A stretch of DNA of 31,770 nucleotides from a virus. The DNA is taken from positions 1 through 31,770 of the IMG/VR virus record IMGVR_UViG_3300042544_000359; one strand, written 5' to 3'. This document shows, piece by piece, positions 9,401 through 15,300 of the stretch (within the stretch, counting starts at the first letter, position 1; every line of letters begins with the position of its first letter). Made by a program: the position numbers and the translations under genes. The notes beneath the pieces are model-generated. The model made no database searches, was not told the origin of the DNA, and saw only the letters and a program-made list of their open reading frames with translations.

Positions 9401-10513
9401 GGGTACAAAGACCAGCAGAAAGCGTTTACGGAGTCCATCGCCGACGCAAAGAATGTAACCACGCAGTCAATGTTTGACTACTCGTCAGTCAACAAGCCTC
9501 GCTACATGCAGTCTCCTGCGGCCCGGATTCTCTTGCAATTCAAGCAATTCCCGCAGCAGATGACTTTTTATCTTGCTCGTAACTTACAACAGTCGCTGGC
9601 TGGCGCAACGCCCGCAATCAAGCGCGAAGCACGCGCACGGTTTGTAGGAACGATGGGCATGACCGGCATATTTGCTGGCTCAACAGGCTTGTGGGGCTTC
9701 TCCTCCGCTGCGGCGGTTGTCAATGCTGTGATGAACGGCCTTGGGGATGACGACGAAGAACCATTTGACTTTGAGCTTGAGTACATGAACTGGGCATCTG
9801 AGACATTTGGCAAGAACCTCGGCATGTTTATGACACGCGGAGCGGGCAACGCTGCCGGTGTTGACTTACACAGCCGGGTTTCTCTCGACGACATGTGGTT
9901 CCGCGACGGTCGTAAAAATACCGACGAAGCCACAGCTTTGCAAGAGTTCTTGGTCAGCATGCTTGGCCCAACTGCGGGCATCGCGGTCAATGCGGCTCGT
10001 GCGGTTGACCTGTACAACCAAGGCCACGCAGATCGGGCGATCGAAGCTGTGTCACCGGGTTTTATCAAGCAGCCATTGGTCGCTGCCCGTTACGCCCGCG
10101 AGGGTGTGAACACGCTGAAGGGTGACCCGCTGGCGCAGGACATTGGTCCTATGGACTTGCTCATGCAGTCTTTGGGGTTCCGGCCCGCTGAAATTGCTGA
10201 GATTCAGTACTACAACATTACGAAGAAGGGTCAGGAGCAGGCGATCTTAAAGGAGCGCCAGAACCTGTTGAACCTCTTTGGTATATCGTTCATAGCGAAT
10301 GATGCAGACGCCAACGAGAAAGCGTTTGAGAAGATCATGAAGTTCAACGACAAGCACCCAAGCTCCGCGATTCCTGCGCGTAGCCTTATCAAGTCGATCA
10401 AAGAACGTGCAACAAAAGCGGCAAAAGCCCAGCACGGTCTGCACATTGATAAGCGCCTGCAAGGTCTTATTGACGAGACTTACATTGACAGGCTGACTGC
10501 GGACGAGGAATAA
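3416..10513 (+). CDS. Giant multidomain virion (ejection) protein with zincin-like metalloprotease motif
   Basis: A 2365-residue protein whose ATG follows AAGGGATCACC. Residues 2-34 are three near-identical 11-residue repeats (I-x-DPF). A region rich in Ala and amphipathic helix follows (about 95-340), then a disordered Pro/Gly/Glu linker (about 350-415). The motif HEAVH at 1289-1293, followed by HEFVSEA at 1345-1351, matches a gluzincin-like metallopeptidase with the third ligand at E1346 or E1350. Near 1835-1862 and 2081-2105 are long hydrophobic stretches. The motif FKQFPQ near 2043 is one I recall from large podovirus ejection proteins. A RAMxG motif occurs three times (about 502, 605 and 1420). 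This fits a T7 gp16-like or large polyvalent protein delivered into the cell. It ends at the convergent junction with the leftward arm. Confidence 0.8.
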   Translation: MPIIDPFDTQGRSIVDPFDTRKRSIVDPFEEVAPEEKGESGFIPSIKRGGRGLASLATDIIPAMVGRATGNEEYAKKQLEEAAAYQKETERLYPAEIASYKDIGGVGDALTYIKEAIGEAIPSLIPSLVTSGVGGIAARGLTTAATQAAERIAVQEVTRAAAKNVLTKETLDSIRDAAISAGAKEAQKIALRSQAAGAFVGSAAQTVPAAYQDIYEATDQQDLGTAIATGSFNAALEAILPTMLLSKFTKAGISPEAGAAAWYKRARKGAAKGFVTEGGTEALQEVSTAAAEKFVDENQEFFSEKNFERFINSGLKGGFGGAGITAATDVAFGKGPEAKRKPATGKTILDTLAGDEDVARIDEPAGGESAEVAGEPGDEQPPGGVGGTKSSRVVSTESDAGRLDAGKGQPAAALISERFDDFKRQYNDLKQEAIEIIQLPSLSPSDERRLKLIQRDLSNVIGANASLILNSELAQAMKDPTFDASQALQDIQRRIDTTSSSQPRAMAGDLFGGRKNVLDLTNRALSIGRQDAGKAVEYLQGLQQRNQELLAEQSKDSFWGRRTAPLVGMTTAEGFADPGKVAKLYNAKQEQEIAEAIRRLQSTGQSRAMKGDLFNDKQTAPNVGTDKPESLADVFKPAGTIESSELDLENQDRFDEYRSTKEKNAAIESRQRKEQTPQTAEELPGMETGELGQKKALPVSSENRDKRIELLSERKAAREAKRDEFGAPIEGESVADQVVAEETATETPVKQEAAPIVSTEHVAQTKEGSQIKDFFDVIKPASATPAEQEKHAAPKNAAAGALLEFDIAKPGETTSPGVQAALRYLANRVGGMNSFQELLSRLKAAPAELQSGMFKRAGLPDLTTRRGMEQFSSQVQEYLEQLPGTGDSVLSSLKKTGISPFTGKPVPYTEDISQLVGETAEFPPLESGKPRRPEQRTVEKTYRISDVKLRTAARVLRELLQMGSKLSAQAKAAVSYLQNTNRETFGDVLRDLAFDLAMFELDPRNYGANSTFYGEGGKYARDFRNWIEQNLSVDTVDRLDDLIADHKATAEANASFEKAVSSYRKKLEERAEKLRADTEKSTGTKIPKAPKKRISQRITETELGEQEENVEPEIPTKNLPRTRKLYEVHPAIKRAIEAGDTKLVLELMAQSKADPYFALLAQRLLDADITAKTELVSADKVSPLSNDPGIPATLDGYLTALRDLVITTLPQNKQAEIVRQLESNKIGELVEAFESINSESGNFTDGQNQLLNDAATFFDEQYNWNGKYDPSTDTISLRVGTLTNHMFLHEAVHATAEHLISNPDSLTGIRRQGYDQLNELFNHSKATLALKGLTKSTIYGLTNIHEFVSEAMTNPEFQAMLRAIRYKASGYSLMSRFTDGIRKLFKIVDTDESNVLDEVIFATDAMLMGGVAGKELMAGKPRAMAGKRIPVGRPDSKTAIKNMMTSRSWDEVQSQWPIFYSSLKASLRPIALGGLTLNQLGDLVNNRIPQVGNFIRVTEEYLSRKNQILSDSGAITKRWERLQVVDPDMSRKLGAIMHRATISEVDPDRATVQQRNDNVDLMTQWGQLDDKAKEIYRDVRNFYEKRFTEYKRTLKQRVQLMRQYGVSETTVNEIRNEFEKNSRKGPYFPLMRYGRFWYQVGKGNDREYYMFETFGELQAHLNERLERNPELEDSLTQGDQYQKQMDLHARESSFLKAAFNAVDNSNMSDKQGLKDELYQTWLANQPETSFRNRFIHRKAVEGFSQDALRNFSSSSFHMAYQMSRFEYSPELFSQITAARAQIKDRKDNSKRADPEIMRENNELSDYVQELERRMSTILNPEDVGSVVSLLSNVGFIYYLTSVASAATNILGGMVIGLPTLVSHQLRMNPNMSYTAATMASLGQMKNTAMQIMATGFSVDRGPRLRDNYVLFPSLDRSSSLSKMDRAAYNRFVADGVIDITAAYDQSGLASAPTAEYGGTRHRAMQAVSALFHNAERFNREVVAMSAFRTGMEKRAGYKDQQKAFTESIADAKNVTTQSMFDYSSVNKPRYMQSPAARILLQFKQFPQQMTFYLARNLQQSLAGATPAIKREARARFVGTMGMTGIFAGSTGLWGFSSAAAVVNAVMNGLGDDDEEPFDFELEYMNWASETFGKNLGMFMTRGAGNAAGVDLHSRVSLDDMWFRDGRKNTDEATALQEFLVSMLGPTAGIAVNAARAVDLYNQGHADRAIEAVSPGFIKQPLVAARYAREGVNTLKGDPLAQDIGPMDLLMQSLGFRPAEIAEIQYYNITKKGQEQAILKERQNLLNLFGISFIANDADANEKAFEKIMKFNDKHPSSAIPARSLIKSIKERATKAAKAQHGLHIDKRLQGLIDETYIDRLTADEE
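3419..3502 (+). repeat. Three tandem 33-base units coding for I-x-DPF repeats
   Basis: The start of the giant virion gene has three in-frame 33-base units with boundaries at 3419, 3452 and 3485. They encode PIIDPFDTQGR, SIVDPFDTRKR and SIVDPFEE. Units two and three share the string GATCTATTGTTGACCC. The near-identical DNA suggests recent tandem duplication. The peptide could be a short docking tag at the N-terminus, which is inference. Confidence 0.85.
4485..4658 (+). CDS. Candidate overlapping gene nested in the giant virion gene (57 aa)
   Basis: This ORF lies entirely inside the giant gene in another frame. It starts at an ATG with a well placed ribosome binding site (GGGAG at 4474-4478, six bases upstream). 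The product begins MLQELTNQQVEKALKWL and continues SPPEELVALNQVEWYLLNRM to end LMLEKDSLPLH. It has balanced composition, regular hydrophobic spacing and the look of a small two- or three-helix protein. I recall similar stand-alone 55-65-residue proteins (VEKALxWL, PPxxL, EWxLL, EKxxSPLH) among virion genes of other phages. Over the same bases the main frame reads a disordered stretch containing GEPGDEQPPGGVGG. That contrast suggests the small protein is the older, constrained frame. A TTG at 4470 could add five residues but fits the ribosome binding site less well. Confidence 0.62.
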   Translation: MLQELTNQQVEKALKWLASPEMNSPPEELVALNQVEWYLLNRMLDDLMLEKDSLPLH

Positions 10514-10517
10514 AAGA

Positions 10518-10541
10518 AGCCCCGCTTTTTAGGGCGGGGCT
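10518..10541 (-). terminator. Intrinsic terminator at the convergent gene junction
   Basis: An 8-bp GC-rich stem (AGCCCCGC / GCGGGGCT) with an 8-base loop lies between the converging arms. Read leftward the hairpin is followed by TTCTTTTATT, a T-rich tract. Read rightward it is followed by CAAAGTTCC, so it looks built to stop leftward transcripts from the replication arm and is probably weaker for the virion arm. Confidence 0.8.
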
Positions 10542-10562
10542 CAAAGTTCCAACCAAGGAGAC

Positions 10563-10793
10563 TTACAACAACTGCGAAGTTGTGTTTGGATTGTACTTCC
10601 GAATCCGCCAGACGCGCAAGCCCCGTATCCCGTCCTCGATTACAACTTTTATGGCAACGGCGTACCCAAGCCGGGCCATTTTCCGTTCCAAGTATTCCCG
10701 TGCTACAGCATCACGCAAGCATGGGATGAAGAAGGAACTCCCCACAGTGAATTCCATCCAGTTGACCGAATAGTAGACCCCGTCAACGAACAT
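10563..10793 (-). CDS. Conserved small phage protein (76 aa)
   Basis: Last gene of the leftward arm. The ATG at 10793 lies 11 bases inside the end of the primase-helicase gene in another frame, so it is probably translated by coupling; no strong ribosome binding site is visible. The same frame stays open further upstream but only as a shadow of the primase gene. The sequence reads FTVGSSFFIPCLRD, then a Lys/Arg helix, then VVIEDGIRGLRVWRI. I recall this pattern (VGSSFF(V/I)P ... EDGxRGxRVWR) as a widespread small phage protein of unknown function. It is predicted to be soluble. No catalytic motif is apparent. Confidence 0.75.
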   Translation of the reverse strand: MFVDGVYYSVNWMEFTVGSSFFIPCLRDAVAREYLERKMARLGYAVAIKVVIEDGIRGLRVWRIRKYNPNTTSQLL

Positions 10794-13635
10794 TGCGCGG
10801 AGTAGGCGCGGGTGGGGTGGGGGCGCTAATACCCAACAAGTCCGCATCAAACTCAAGTGCAACGACTGGCGGCGCATTGATCTCCGTGCCCACATCCAGC
10901 TTGGCGCGAACCTCGCCAATAAACGCACCTGTATTGTTGAGTGCGGCGAGCAGTTCGGTGAAGGTAACCTGCTTCTCAACGCAGTACTGCTTGAGTTCTT
11001 GCCGGATGATGAACATACGCTTGGTATCGGGCTCGTACCGGATAACAAGTGGGCCACGCGGCAGCAAAATGGGGGCAGCTGCAATGTTGTTGCGGCTCGT
11101 GCTGTGCTTATTAACCACCAGAATGTTGGTGTTGTGCTTGAGCATGAACTCGCCCAAGACGGTGGCGTAGTCGTCAAAGGTCAAGCGCACGGTGCCCTGC
11201 ATTACCTTAACCTCCTCCACAGCCCAGTCAAAGACCCGCTTGCAGTCGATGTTGTGCAGCCCCAGTCTGTGCGCTACCACACCACCAAAGATGTTTGCCC
11301 CAACCATAGCTGACCAGAACCGCTCGCGGCTCTCGATCTTCACGGCGCTGTCAAACCTGTTCTGCACCTTCAGAGTCTGGTCAATGATCTCTTCCAAGTT
11401 GTTCACCATAAACTGAGCATAGGGTAAACCCGCATGACCATAGTTGCTCTGCAACCTGCCAAAAATACGCTTGGCCTCGTTCTTATCGAGGTTGTTGGTT
11501 GGCTCAATCTTGTACTGCATCAGCCGCATGAGCTCGCCCTCAGAGGTGGACTTCATGGCCTCCAGCTTATCGGTCATGCTGGCGTTGGAAGTGCAGACCA
11601 TCATGGTGGCCCAAAATCCCTGAGACTCGCGCTCCTCGTTGACCGAGGCTTTCATGCGGCGGCGTGGTGCGCCTTGGGTAACGCTGTAGGCCAGATCAGA
11701 GAAATCGTCACCGCTCATCTTGGTGATCTCATCCACACCCAACGCCAAGTTGTTCATCACGGCCATACGGTGCAGCTTCACGTTGAGCGTGTCGCGCCAT
11801 TGAAGCATCAACTCATCGGGGTGACCCCAGACGCTGTTCATGACTTGCAGGATTGTGGACTTGCCAGTGCCCGACCTGTTGTTGATCAGGTTGATGATGC
11901 CGCCTTTGACGCCCGTGAACTTGAGCAACGGCGCACCAAACGCAGAGAACACTGCGAACGCATGCGGCTCAAAGCCGGGCTTGTTGTACACATTAATGAT
12001 CTCTTTCCACTCGTCCAGCGTACCTATCGGGTGCATCGCAGAAGCCACCTCGCGGGTTGCCTTGGACGGCGGGCTGTATCGAACAAAACTCGGGCCAACT
12101 TCTTTGTCCCCGACAATAAACCGACTGTCACCATCGGCCCAACCAAATTGCACTCGCATCATCTCTAACTCCTGTGTAACCTGCATGCCCTTGGCACACG
12201 CAACCAAGTAGGCCAAAATTAAAAACATCTGGTTGGGAAGGGCTATCACGCCGTGGAAGGACAGAACTTTGCGGAGCTCCTCCTTGCTCAGTGCGTCTAC
12301 CAGTGTCAGCGCAAACTCTTTGACATCGTCGCGTGGCAGGGCCAGCCGAATCAAAACAGTCTCACCATGAGACGGGTCGTAAAGCCGTTTCATCAAGAAC
12401 AGGTCGTACTCGTATACAGTCAGCACCTTGTTGTCTTCGTCTATATCTTCGCCGTTTTCGTCCTTGTCACCCTCCTTGGTTGTCTTGTAGATACCGCCGT
12501 TCTTGCCGCGAAAGTAACCATACGGTAGCGTTGGGACTACAAGAGCAGGCTCTGCTACCTCAAAACTAGCCTGCTCGATGACCTCCCCCGGCGCTGACCT
12601 CGCAATCTCGTGACCAAGCACTATGGGTGATTTGATCTTGCCGTTATGCGGGCAGTTGTCGCAGACCCCCGGCGCAAAGTTGTCAAATGTCTCGCAGGTG
12701 TACGGCCCTTTGATTGTTGCGGCCTTACGCTCGGTGTCACCAAAATCGTACTTGGGGTGCTTGTTGGAGATGAAGTGGATGGCCTTCTCTCGGTCAACGC
12801 AGTGCTGAGCAATGGATAGTCCCGCCCGCCAGAGAGGTTCTTCAGCCACAGCTTGATTGGTGATAATGAGCTTCAGCTGCTCGCAGCCAGTACCTTTTAC
12901 GGTCTTCTCGACAATGGTCTTGAACCGTGACTGCTTGTTACCCATGAGGGCTTTGGTGAAGCTGTCGAGTGGGCGCGGCACAAAGGTAGGCTTTCTAGGA
13001 ACCAGTGGGCCAAGGTGCGAAACAAACTCGTCGTAGCTTATAGGTTCAGCCGTATGCAGGAGGACCACCTCGTGCGCTGGCTCGTCTTTAAAATTCTTGG
13101 TGCCCGGAATCCGCAGCACTCGTGCAGCATCAGCGGGGACGTTCTGGTCTATATGAAAGCCGCTGCTCAGGCAAACGGACTTGAATGTAACGGCGGCATC
13201 AAGCCACTTCTCTCTATCAACCGGCTCGGTCAACGGCCAATAGACATGCCAGCCACGGCCAGAGTTGACGATGGTCGGCTTGGGTAGGCTCAGTGTTTTG
13301 CACAGCTGCTTAAGCGCCGCCATTCCTGCTGGCTGGTCAATGTACCCGTTAACGCGACCTGCCGCGTCAGGGATAACTTTTGATTCGCCGCAGTCGATGT
13401 CCAGAAAGAACGCTTGCATCTCACCACAGTTGAGTGCGGTGCGGTCTTCGTCCGTCTTGAACTTACCCAGTGCAAAGAAAGCATCGCAGCCCCTTGTAAC
13501 CAAAGACTCCGCGTGTTCTTGTACTTCGTCCAGAGTCTTAAAAAAGAGTTGGGATTTTGATTTGCCCAGCCCAAGGACGCAGTACCAACCATCTGTCTGG
13601 GGTACTACGCTTCGCAATAGGGAGATGTCTGCCAT
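10783..13635 (-). CDS. Archaeo-eukaryotic-type primase fused to DUF927-like helicase
   Basis: A 950-residue replication protein (start MADISLL; ATG at 13641 and TTG at 13656 are alternatives). The N-terminal part has primase-polymerase motifs: FFLDIDCG (about 76-83) supplying metal-binding acidic residues, SGRGWHVYW (125-133) and RVLRIPGTKNF (172-182). Cysteines near 314, 325 and 328 may bind zinc. The C-terminal part is a P-loop ATPase with RSGTGKST near 587-594 and VDE near 634, then a TQGAPRRRMKAS segment and a CTSN sensor-like motif. This matches primase-helicase fusions of phages and plasmids that prime DNA and unwind it ahead of the polymerase. It is the key gene of the P4 unit, with the ssDNA-binding-like protein upstream. 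Function is inferred from motifs. Confidence 0.88.
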   Translation of the reverse strand: MADISLLRSVVPQTDGWYCVLGLGKSKSQLFFKTLDEVQEHAESLVTRGCDAFFALGKFKTDEDRTALNCGEMQAFFLDIDCGESKVIPDAAGRVNGYIDQPAGMAALKQLCKTLSLPKPTIVNSGRGWHVYWPLTEPVDREKWLDAAVTFKSVCLSSGFHIDQNVPADAARVLRIPGTKNFKDEPAHEVVLLHTAEPISYDEFVSHLGPLVPRKPTFVPRPLDSFTKALMGNKQSRFKTIVEKTVKGTGCEQLKLIITNQAVAEEPLWRAGLSIAQHCVDREKAIHFISNKHPKYDFGDTERKAATIKGPYTCETFDNFAPGVCDNCPHNGKIKSPIVLGHEIARSAPGEVIEQASFEVAEPALVVPTLPYGYFRGKNGGIYKTTKEGDKDENGEDIDEDNKVLTVYEYDLFLMKRLYDPSHGETVLIRLALPRDDVKEFALTLVDALSKEELRKVLSFHGVIALPNQMFLILAYLVACAKGMQVTQELEMMRVQFGWADGDSRFIVGDKEVGPSFVRYSPPSKATREVASAMHPIGTLDEWKEIINVYNKPGFEPHAFAVFSAFGAPLLKFTGVKGGIINLINNRSGTGKSTILQVMNSVWGHPDELMLQWRDTLNVKLHRMAVMNNLALGVDEITKMSGDDFSDLAYSVTQGAPRRRMKASVNEERESQGFWATMMVCTSNASMTDKLEAMKSTSEGELMRLMQYKIEPTNNLDKNEAKRIFGRLQSNYGHAGLPYAQFMVNNLEEIIDQTLKVQNRFDSAVKIESRERFWSAMVGANIFGGVVAHRLGLHNIDCKRVFDWAVEEVKVMQGTVRLTFDDYATVLGEFMLKHNTNILVVNKHSTSRNNIAAAPILLPRGPLVIRYEPDTKRMFIIRQELKQYCVEKQVTFTELLAALNNTGAFIGEVRAKLDVGTEINAPPVVALEFDADLLGISAPTPPAPTPRNVR

Positions 13636-13663
13636 AACCATCCAATAGCACGTCAATTAAATG

Positions 13664-13718
13664 GGGGGTGACGGGGGCTGACGGATACCCCGTTCGCTCC
13701 GTCGAGCTAGTCACCCCC
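13664..13718 (-). other. Nested hairpin in the primase-helicase leader
   Basis: The roughly 90-base gap before the primase-helicase start holds an outer 9-bp inverted repeat (13664-13672 with 13710-13718, GGGGGTGAC / GTCACCCCC). An inner 6-bp repeat (13680-13685 with 13698-13703, GACGGA / TCCGTC) is nested within it. The outer stem has no run of T after it leftward (CATTTAATT), so it is a poor terminator. It may be an mRNA leader structure, an operator for the HTH protein just upstream, or part of a replication origin. Confidence 0.6.
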
Positions 13719-13724
13719 AAACCG

Positions 13725-13949
13725 TTACAAAACAGAGAACAGCTGGCTGATCTTTGTGGCCTGTGCTGGGTTTGGCTCATGCTTGCCAAGGAACCAGTTG
13801 TAAACTGACTGCCTACTGACGCCCAACTTATCTACGACCTCTATTACAGAGATGTTGGAGTCAATGCAGTGCCGTCCAAAGCGTACACCAAACCTCTTTT
13901 TAGAGGCTTTGCGGTTCCCGTGAACAAGCCGTAATGAATAGCCGATCAT
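13725..13949 (-). CDS. Small helix-turn-helix DNA-binding protein (74 aa)
   Basis: The ATG at 13949 shares a base with the upstream stop (TAATG); an alternative ATG at 13964 would add five residues. After a basic N-terminus (GNRKASKKRFG) the region VIEVVDKLGVSRQSVYNWFLGKH fits an XRE/Cro-type helix-turn-helix, with SRQSVYNW as recognition helix. It could regulate the P4 unit or bind the nested hairpin region that directly follows it. Placement between the ssDNA-binding-like gene and the primase-helicase gene also allows a role in origin recognition. The ligand and target are unknown. Confidence 0.72.
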   Translation of the reverse strand: MIGYSLRLVHGNRKASKKRFGVRFGRHCIDSNISVIEVVDKLGVSRQSVYNWFLGKHEPNPAQATKISQLFSVL

Positions 13950-14845
13950 TAATCGTCGCCCCATTCATCAACCAGAGTGCTCAGGCCGGAGTCCTTCTTA
14001 GCCGCTGGCGCAGCCTTAGCCTTAGCAGCAGGTTCTGGCGCTGGCTCATCGGTTTCAGCAGCTTTGATCTTCGCAGCGGCTGAACCAGCAGGAGCTACAA
14101 GCCGTGGCATTGAGGGCGCAGCAACCGCAGCGGTATCACGCTTCTTGAAGTTGAGCTTACCTGCTGCAACTGCGGCTGGTGCTTCACCCTGCTCAACGAT
14201 AGTGTCGTAGGTGTCAGAGTCAAGAAACTCCACGTTGCTGAAGAACAGCTTGGGTACATCTGCGTCAGAGTCAAACGTCAGTCGAGTAGTCAGCATGTTC
14301 AAGTTAAACCCTGAGCTACCGACGTAACGAGCGTATTGCAGGAATGGCATGTGCTCCATGTCACCAGAACCGAACAAAGACATTGCGGGAATTACCAGCT
14401 GAAAGATATCGCCAGATGGGTTGTTGGCCAACACAACAGCAACTCGCTGAGAGAACCTGCACAGGGTCTTGTTGCCGCCCGCCGAACCTTTAATAGCTTT
14501 CGGGCACTCCTTGCAACTGCTATGTTGCGGGTCTTCGACTTCGGCGTCAGGGCGCTCGCCATCACTAGACCAGCAATCAGGCGGCGCGGTTTCTTCTGGG
14601 CTGTACACACCAGCATGAAAAGTTTTCTGCACGGTGACAGAACCATTCACAATCACCACATCAAGATGCGGGTCAGTGTTTTTAGCAATCTCCTTGCCGC
14701 CGTCAACCAACCGGAAGACTTTGCCGCGCAGGGAGATGCGCTTGTTGCTGCTACCAGACGCAGTGAATGCTTGGGTAAAGTTATCAAGCTTTACGTTCTG
14801 CAAGTGGGTGGGCATGTTGCCCTTAAACGTTTGAATATTTGCCAT
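13949..14845 (-). CDS. Putative single-stranded-DNA-binding protein with zinc finger and acidic tail
   Basis: A 298-residue protein with a good ribosome binding site (AACCAAGGAGAATGAA then ATG). The first two thirds look like a beta-rich core with four cysteines (C91, C111, C114, C129) in the surroundings PPDCWSSDG, CKECPKA and LCRF, suggesting a bound zinc as in T4 gp32-type proteins. The C-terminal quarter is an Ala/Lys/Pro-rich linker ending in the acidic tail LVDEWGDD. Acidic tails are usual in ssDNA-binding proteins that recruit partners. It sits in the unit with primase-helicase. I recall the same cysteine layout in replication-region proteins of aquatic phages, but the binding activity is inferred. 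Confidence 0.65.
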   Translation of the reverse strand: MANIQTFKGNMPTHLQNVKLDNFTQAFTASGSSNKRISLRGKVFRLVDGGKEIAKNTDPHLDVVIVNGSVTVQKTFHAGVYSPEETAPPDCWSSDGERPDAEVEDPQHSSCKECPKAIKGSAGGNKTLCRFSQRVAVVLANNPSGDIFQLVIPAMSLFGSGDMEHMPFLQYARYVGSSGFNLNMLTTRLTFDSDADVPKLFFSNVEFLDSDTYDTIVEQGEAPAAVAAGKLNFKKRDTAAVAAPSMPRLVAPAGSAAAKIKAAETDEPAPEPAAKAKAAPAAKKDSGLSTLVDEWGDD

Positions 14846-14846
14846 T

Positions 14847-15245
14847 TCATTCTCCTTGGTTTTTGCGGCGTACCGTCACCGCATATCTACTATCAACATT
14901 CATCCCGGCAGGGTACTCGTCGGGATGCTCTTCTAAAAAGTCTTTCATGTTTCCGTTGTGAACACGCTTCTCAAGCAAACCATAAGCATCGTGCTTCTTG
15001 ATAAGCTCATAGACTGCGGGCCAGTTGGATGGCATGTAGCGTTTGCGAACAGTGCGAATGACCACCGCTGAATTGGTGCTCATGCTGTTGCTGTTTGAAG
15101 CGTTAAGCGTATCGAGCAACTGTGCCTCGATCTCCGCCATAGCTTTCTCAAATTCTCCGTCTTCAGCGGTAAACCGCTCTTTGAGAATCTCACGTTTTTG
15201 GCGCAGCTTAATGTACTGCACCGACAGTTCGTCCATATCATTCAT
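14847..15245 (-). CDS. Conserved phage protein with coiled-coil N-terminus (132 aa)
   Basis: First gene of the P4 unit, with the ribosome binding site AACCAAGGAGATGCA directly before ATG. Residues 1-45 form a likely coiled coil (Lys/Glu-rich, ELSVQYIKLRQKREILKERF). A Ser/Asn-rich linker follows, then a conserved-looking C-terminal domain with RTVRKRYMPSNWPAVYELI, LLEKRVHNGNMKDFLEEHPD and SRYAVTVRRK. I recall this C-terminal pattern in replication regions of several phage groups, without a known function. It ends next to the ssDNA-binding-like gene, so a role in DNA replication or recombination is plausible only from context. Confidence 0.75.
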   Translation of the reverse strand: MNDMDELSVQYIKLRQKREILKERFTAEDGEFEKAMAEIEAQLLDTLNASNSNSMSTNSAVVIRTVRKRYMPSNWPAVYELIKKHDAYGLLEKRVHNGNMKDFLEEHPDEYPAGMNVDSRYAVTVRRKNQGE

Positions 15246-15272
15246 TGCATCTCCTTGGTTGAGAGGATTCTT

Positions 15273-15300
15273 ATTGTAGCGGTATTTTGGACTTTGTCAA
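15273..15300 (-). promoter_or_regulatory. Sigma70-type promoter P4
   Basis: Leftward -35 TTGACA (15295-15300), 16-base spacer and -10 TACAAT (15273-15278), about 28 bases upstream of the start at 15245. The -35 includes the helicase stop codon (TGA). The -35 and early spacer (TTGACAAAGTCCAAAATA) closely match P3 (TTGACACAGTCCAATATA), suggesting common origin or a shared factor. Confidence 0.8.

Noticed and set aside
3416-10513. Giant protein as an N4-like virion RNA polymerase
   Set aside because: I looked for the T/DxxGR and motif B/C patterns of single-subunit RNA polymerases and saw none. The dyad elements therefore have no obvious matching polymerase in this window.
10582-10773. Rightward 63-codon frame near the convergent junction
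   Set aside because: Starts at GTG more than 20 bases from the AAGGAG; its product is basic and featureless, whereas the leftward frame encodes a family-like protein (VGSSFFIP ... GLRVWRI).
11434-12168. Long open frame (244 codons) antisense to the primase-helicase
   Set aside because: Rich in Leu, His, Val and Gln, as expected for the reverse of a coding strand. It has no ribosome binding site and no recognisable motif, and it is fully inside a well supported gene.
14336-15001. 221-codon antisense frame over the ssDNA-binding-like gene
   Set aside because: Biased composition and no start signal; the opposite strand has a clear gene with ribosome binding site and zinc-finger motifs.
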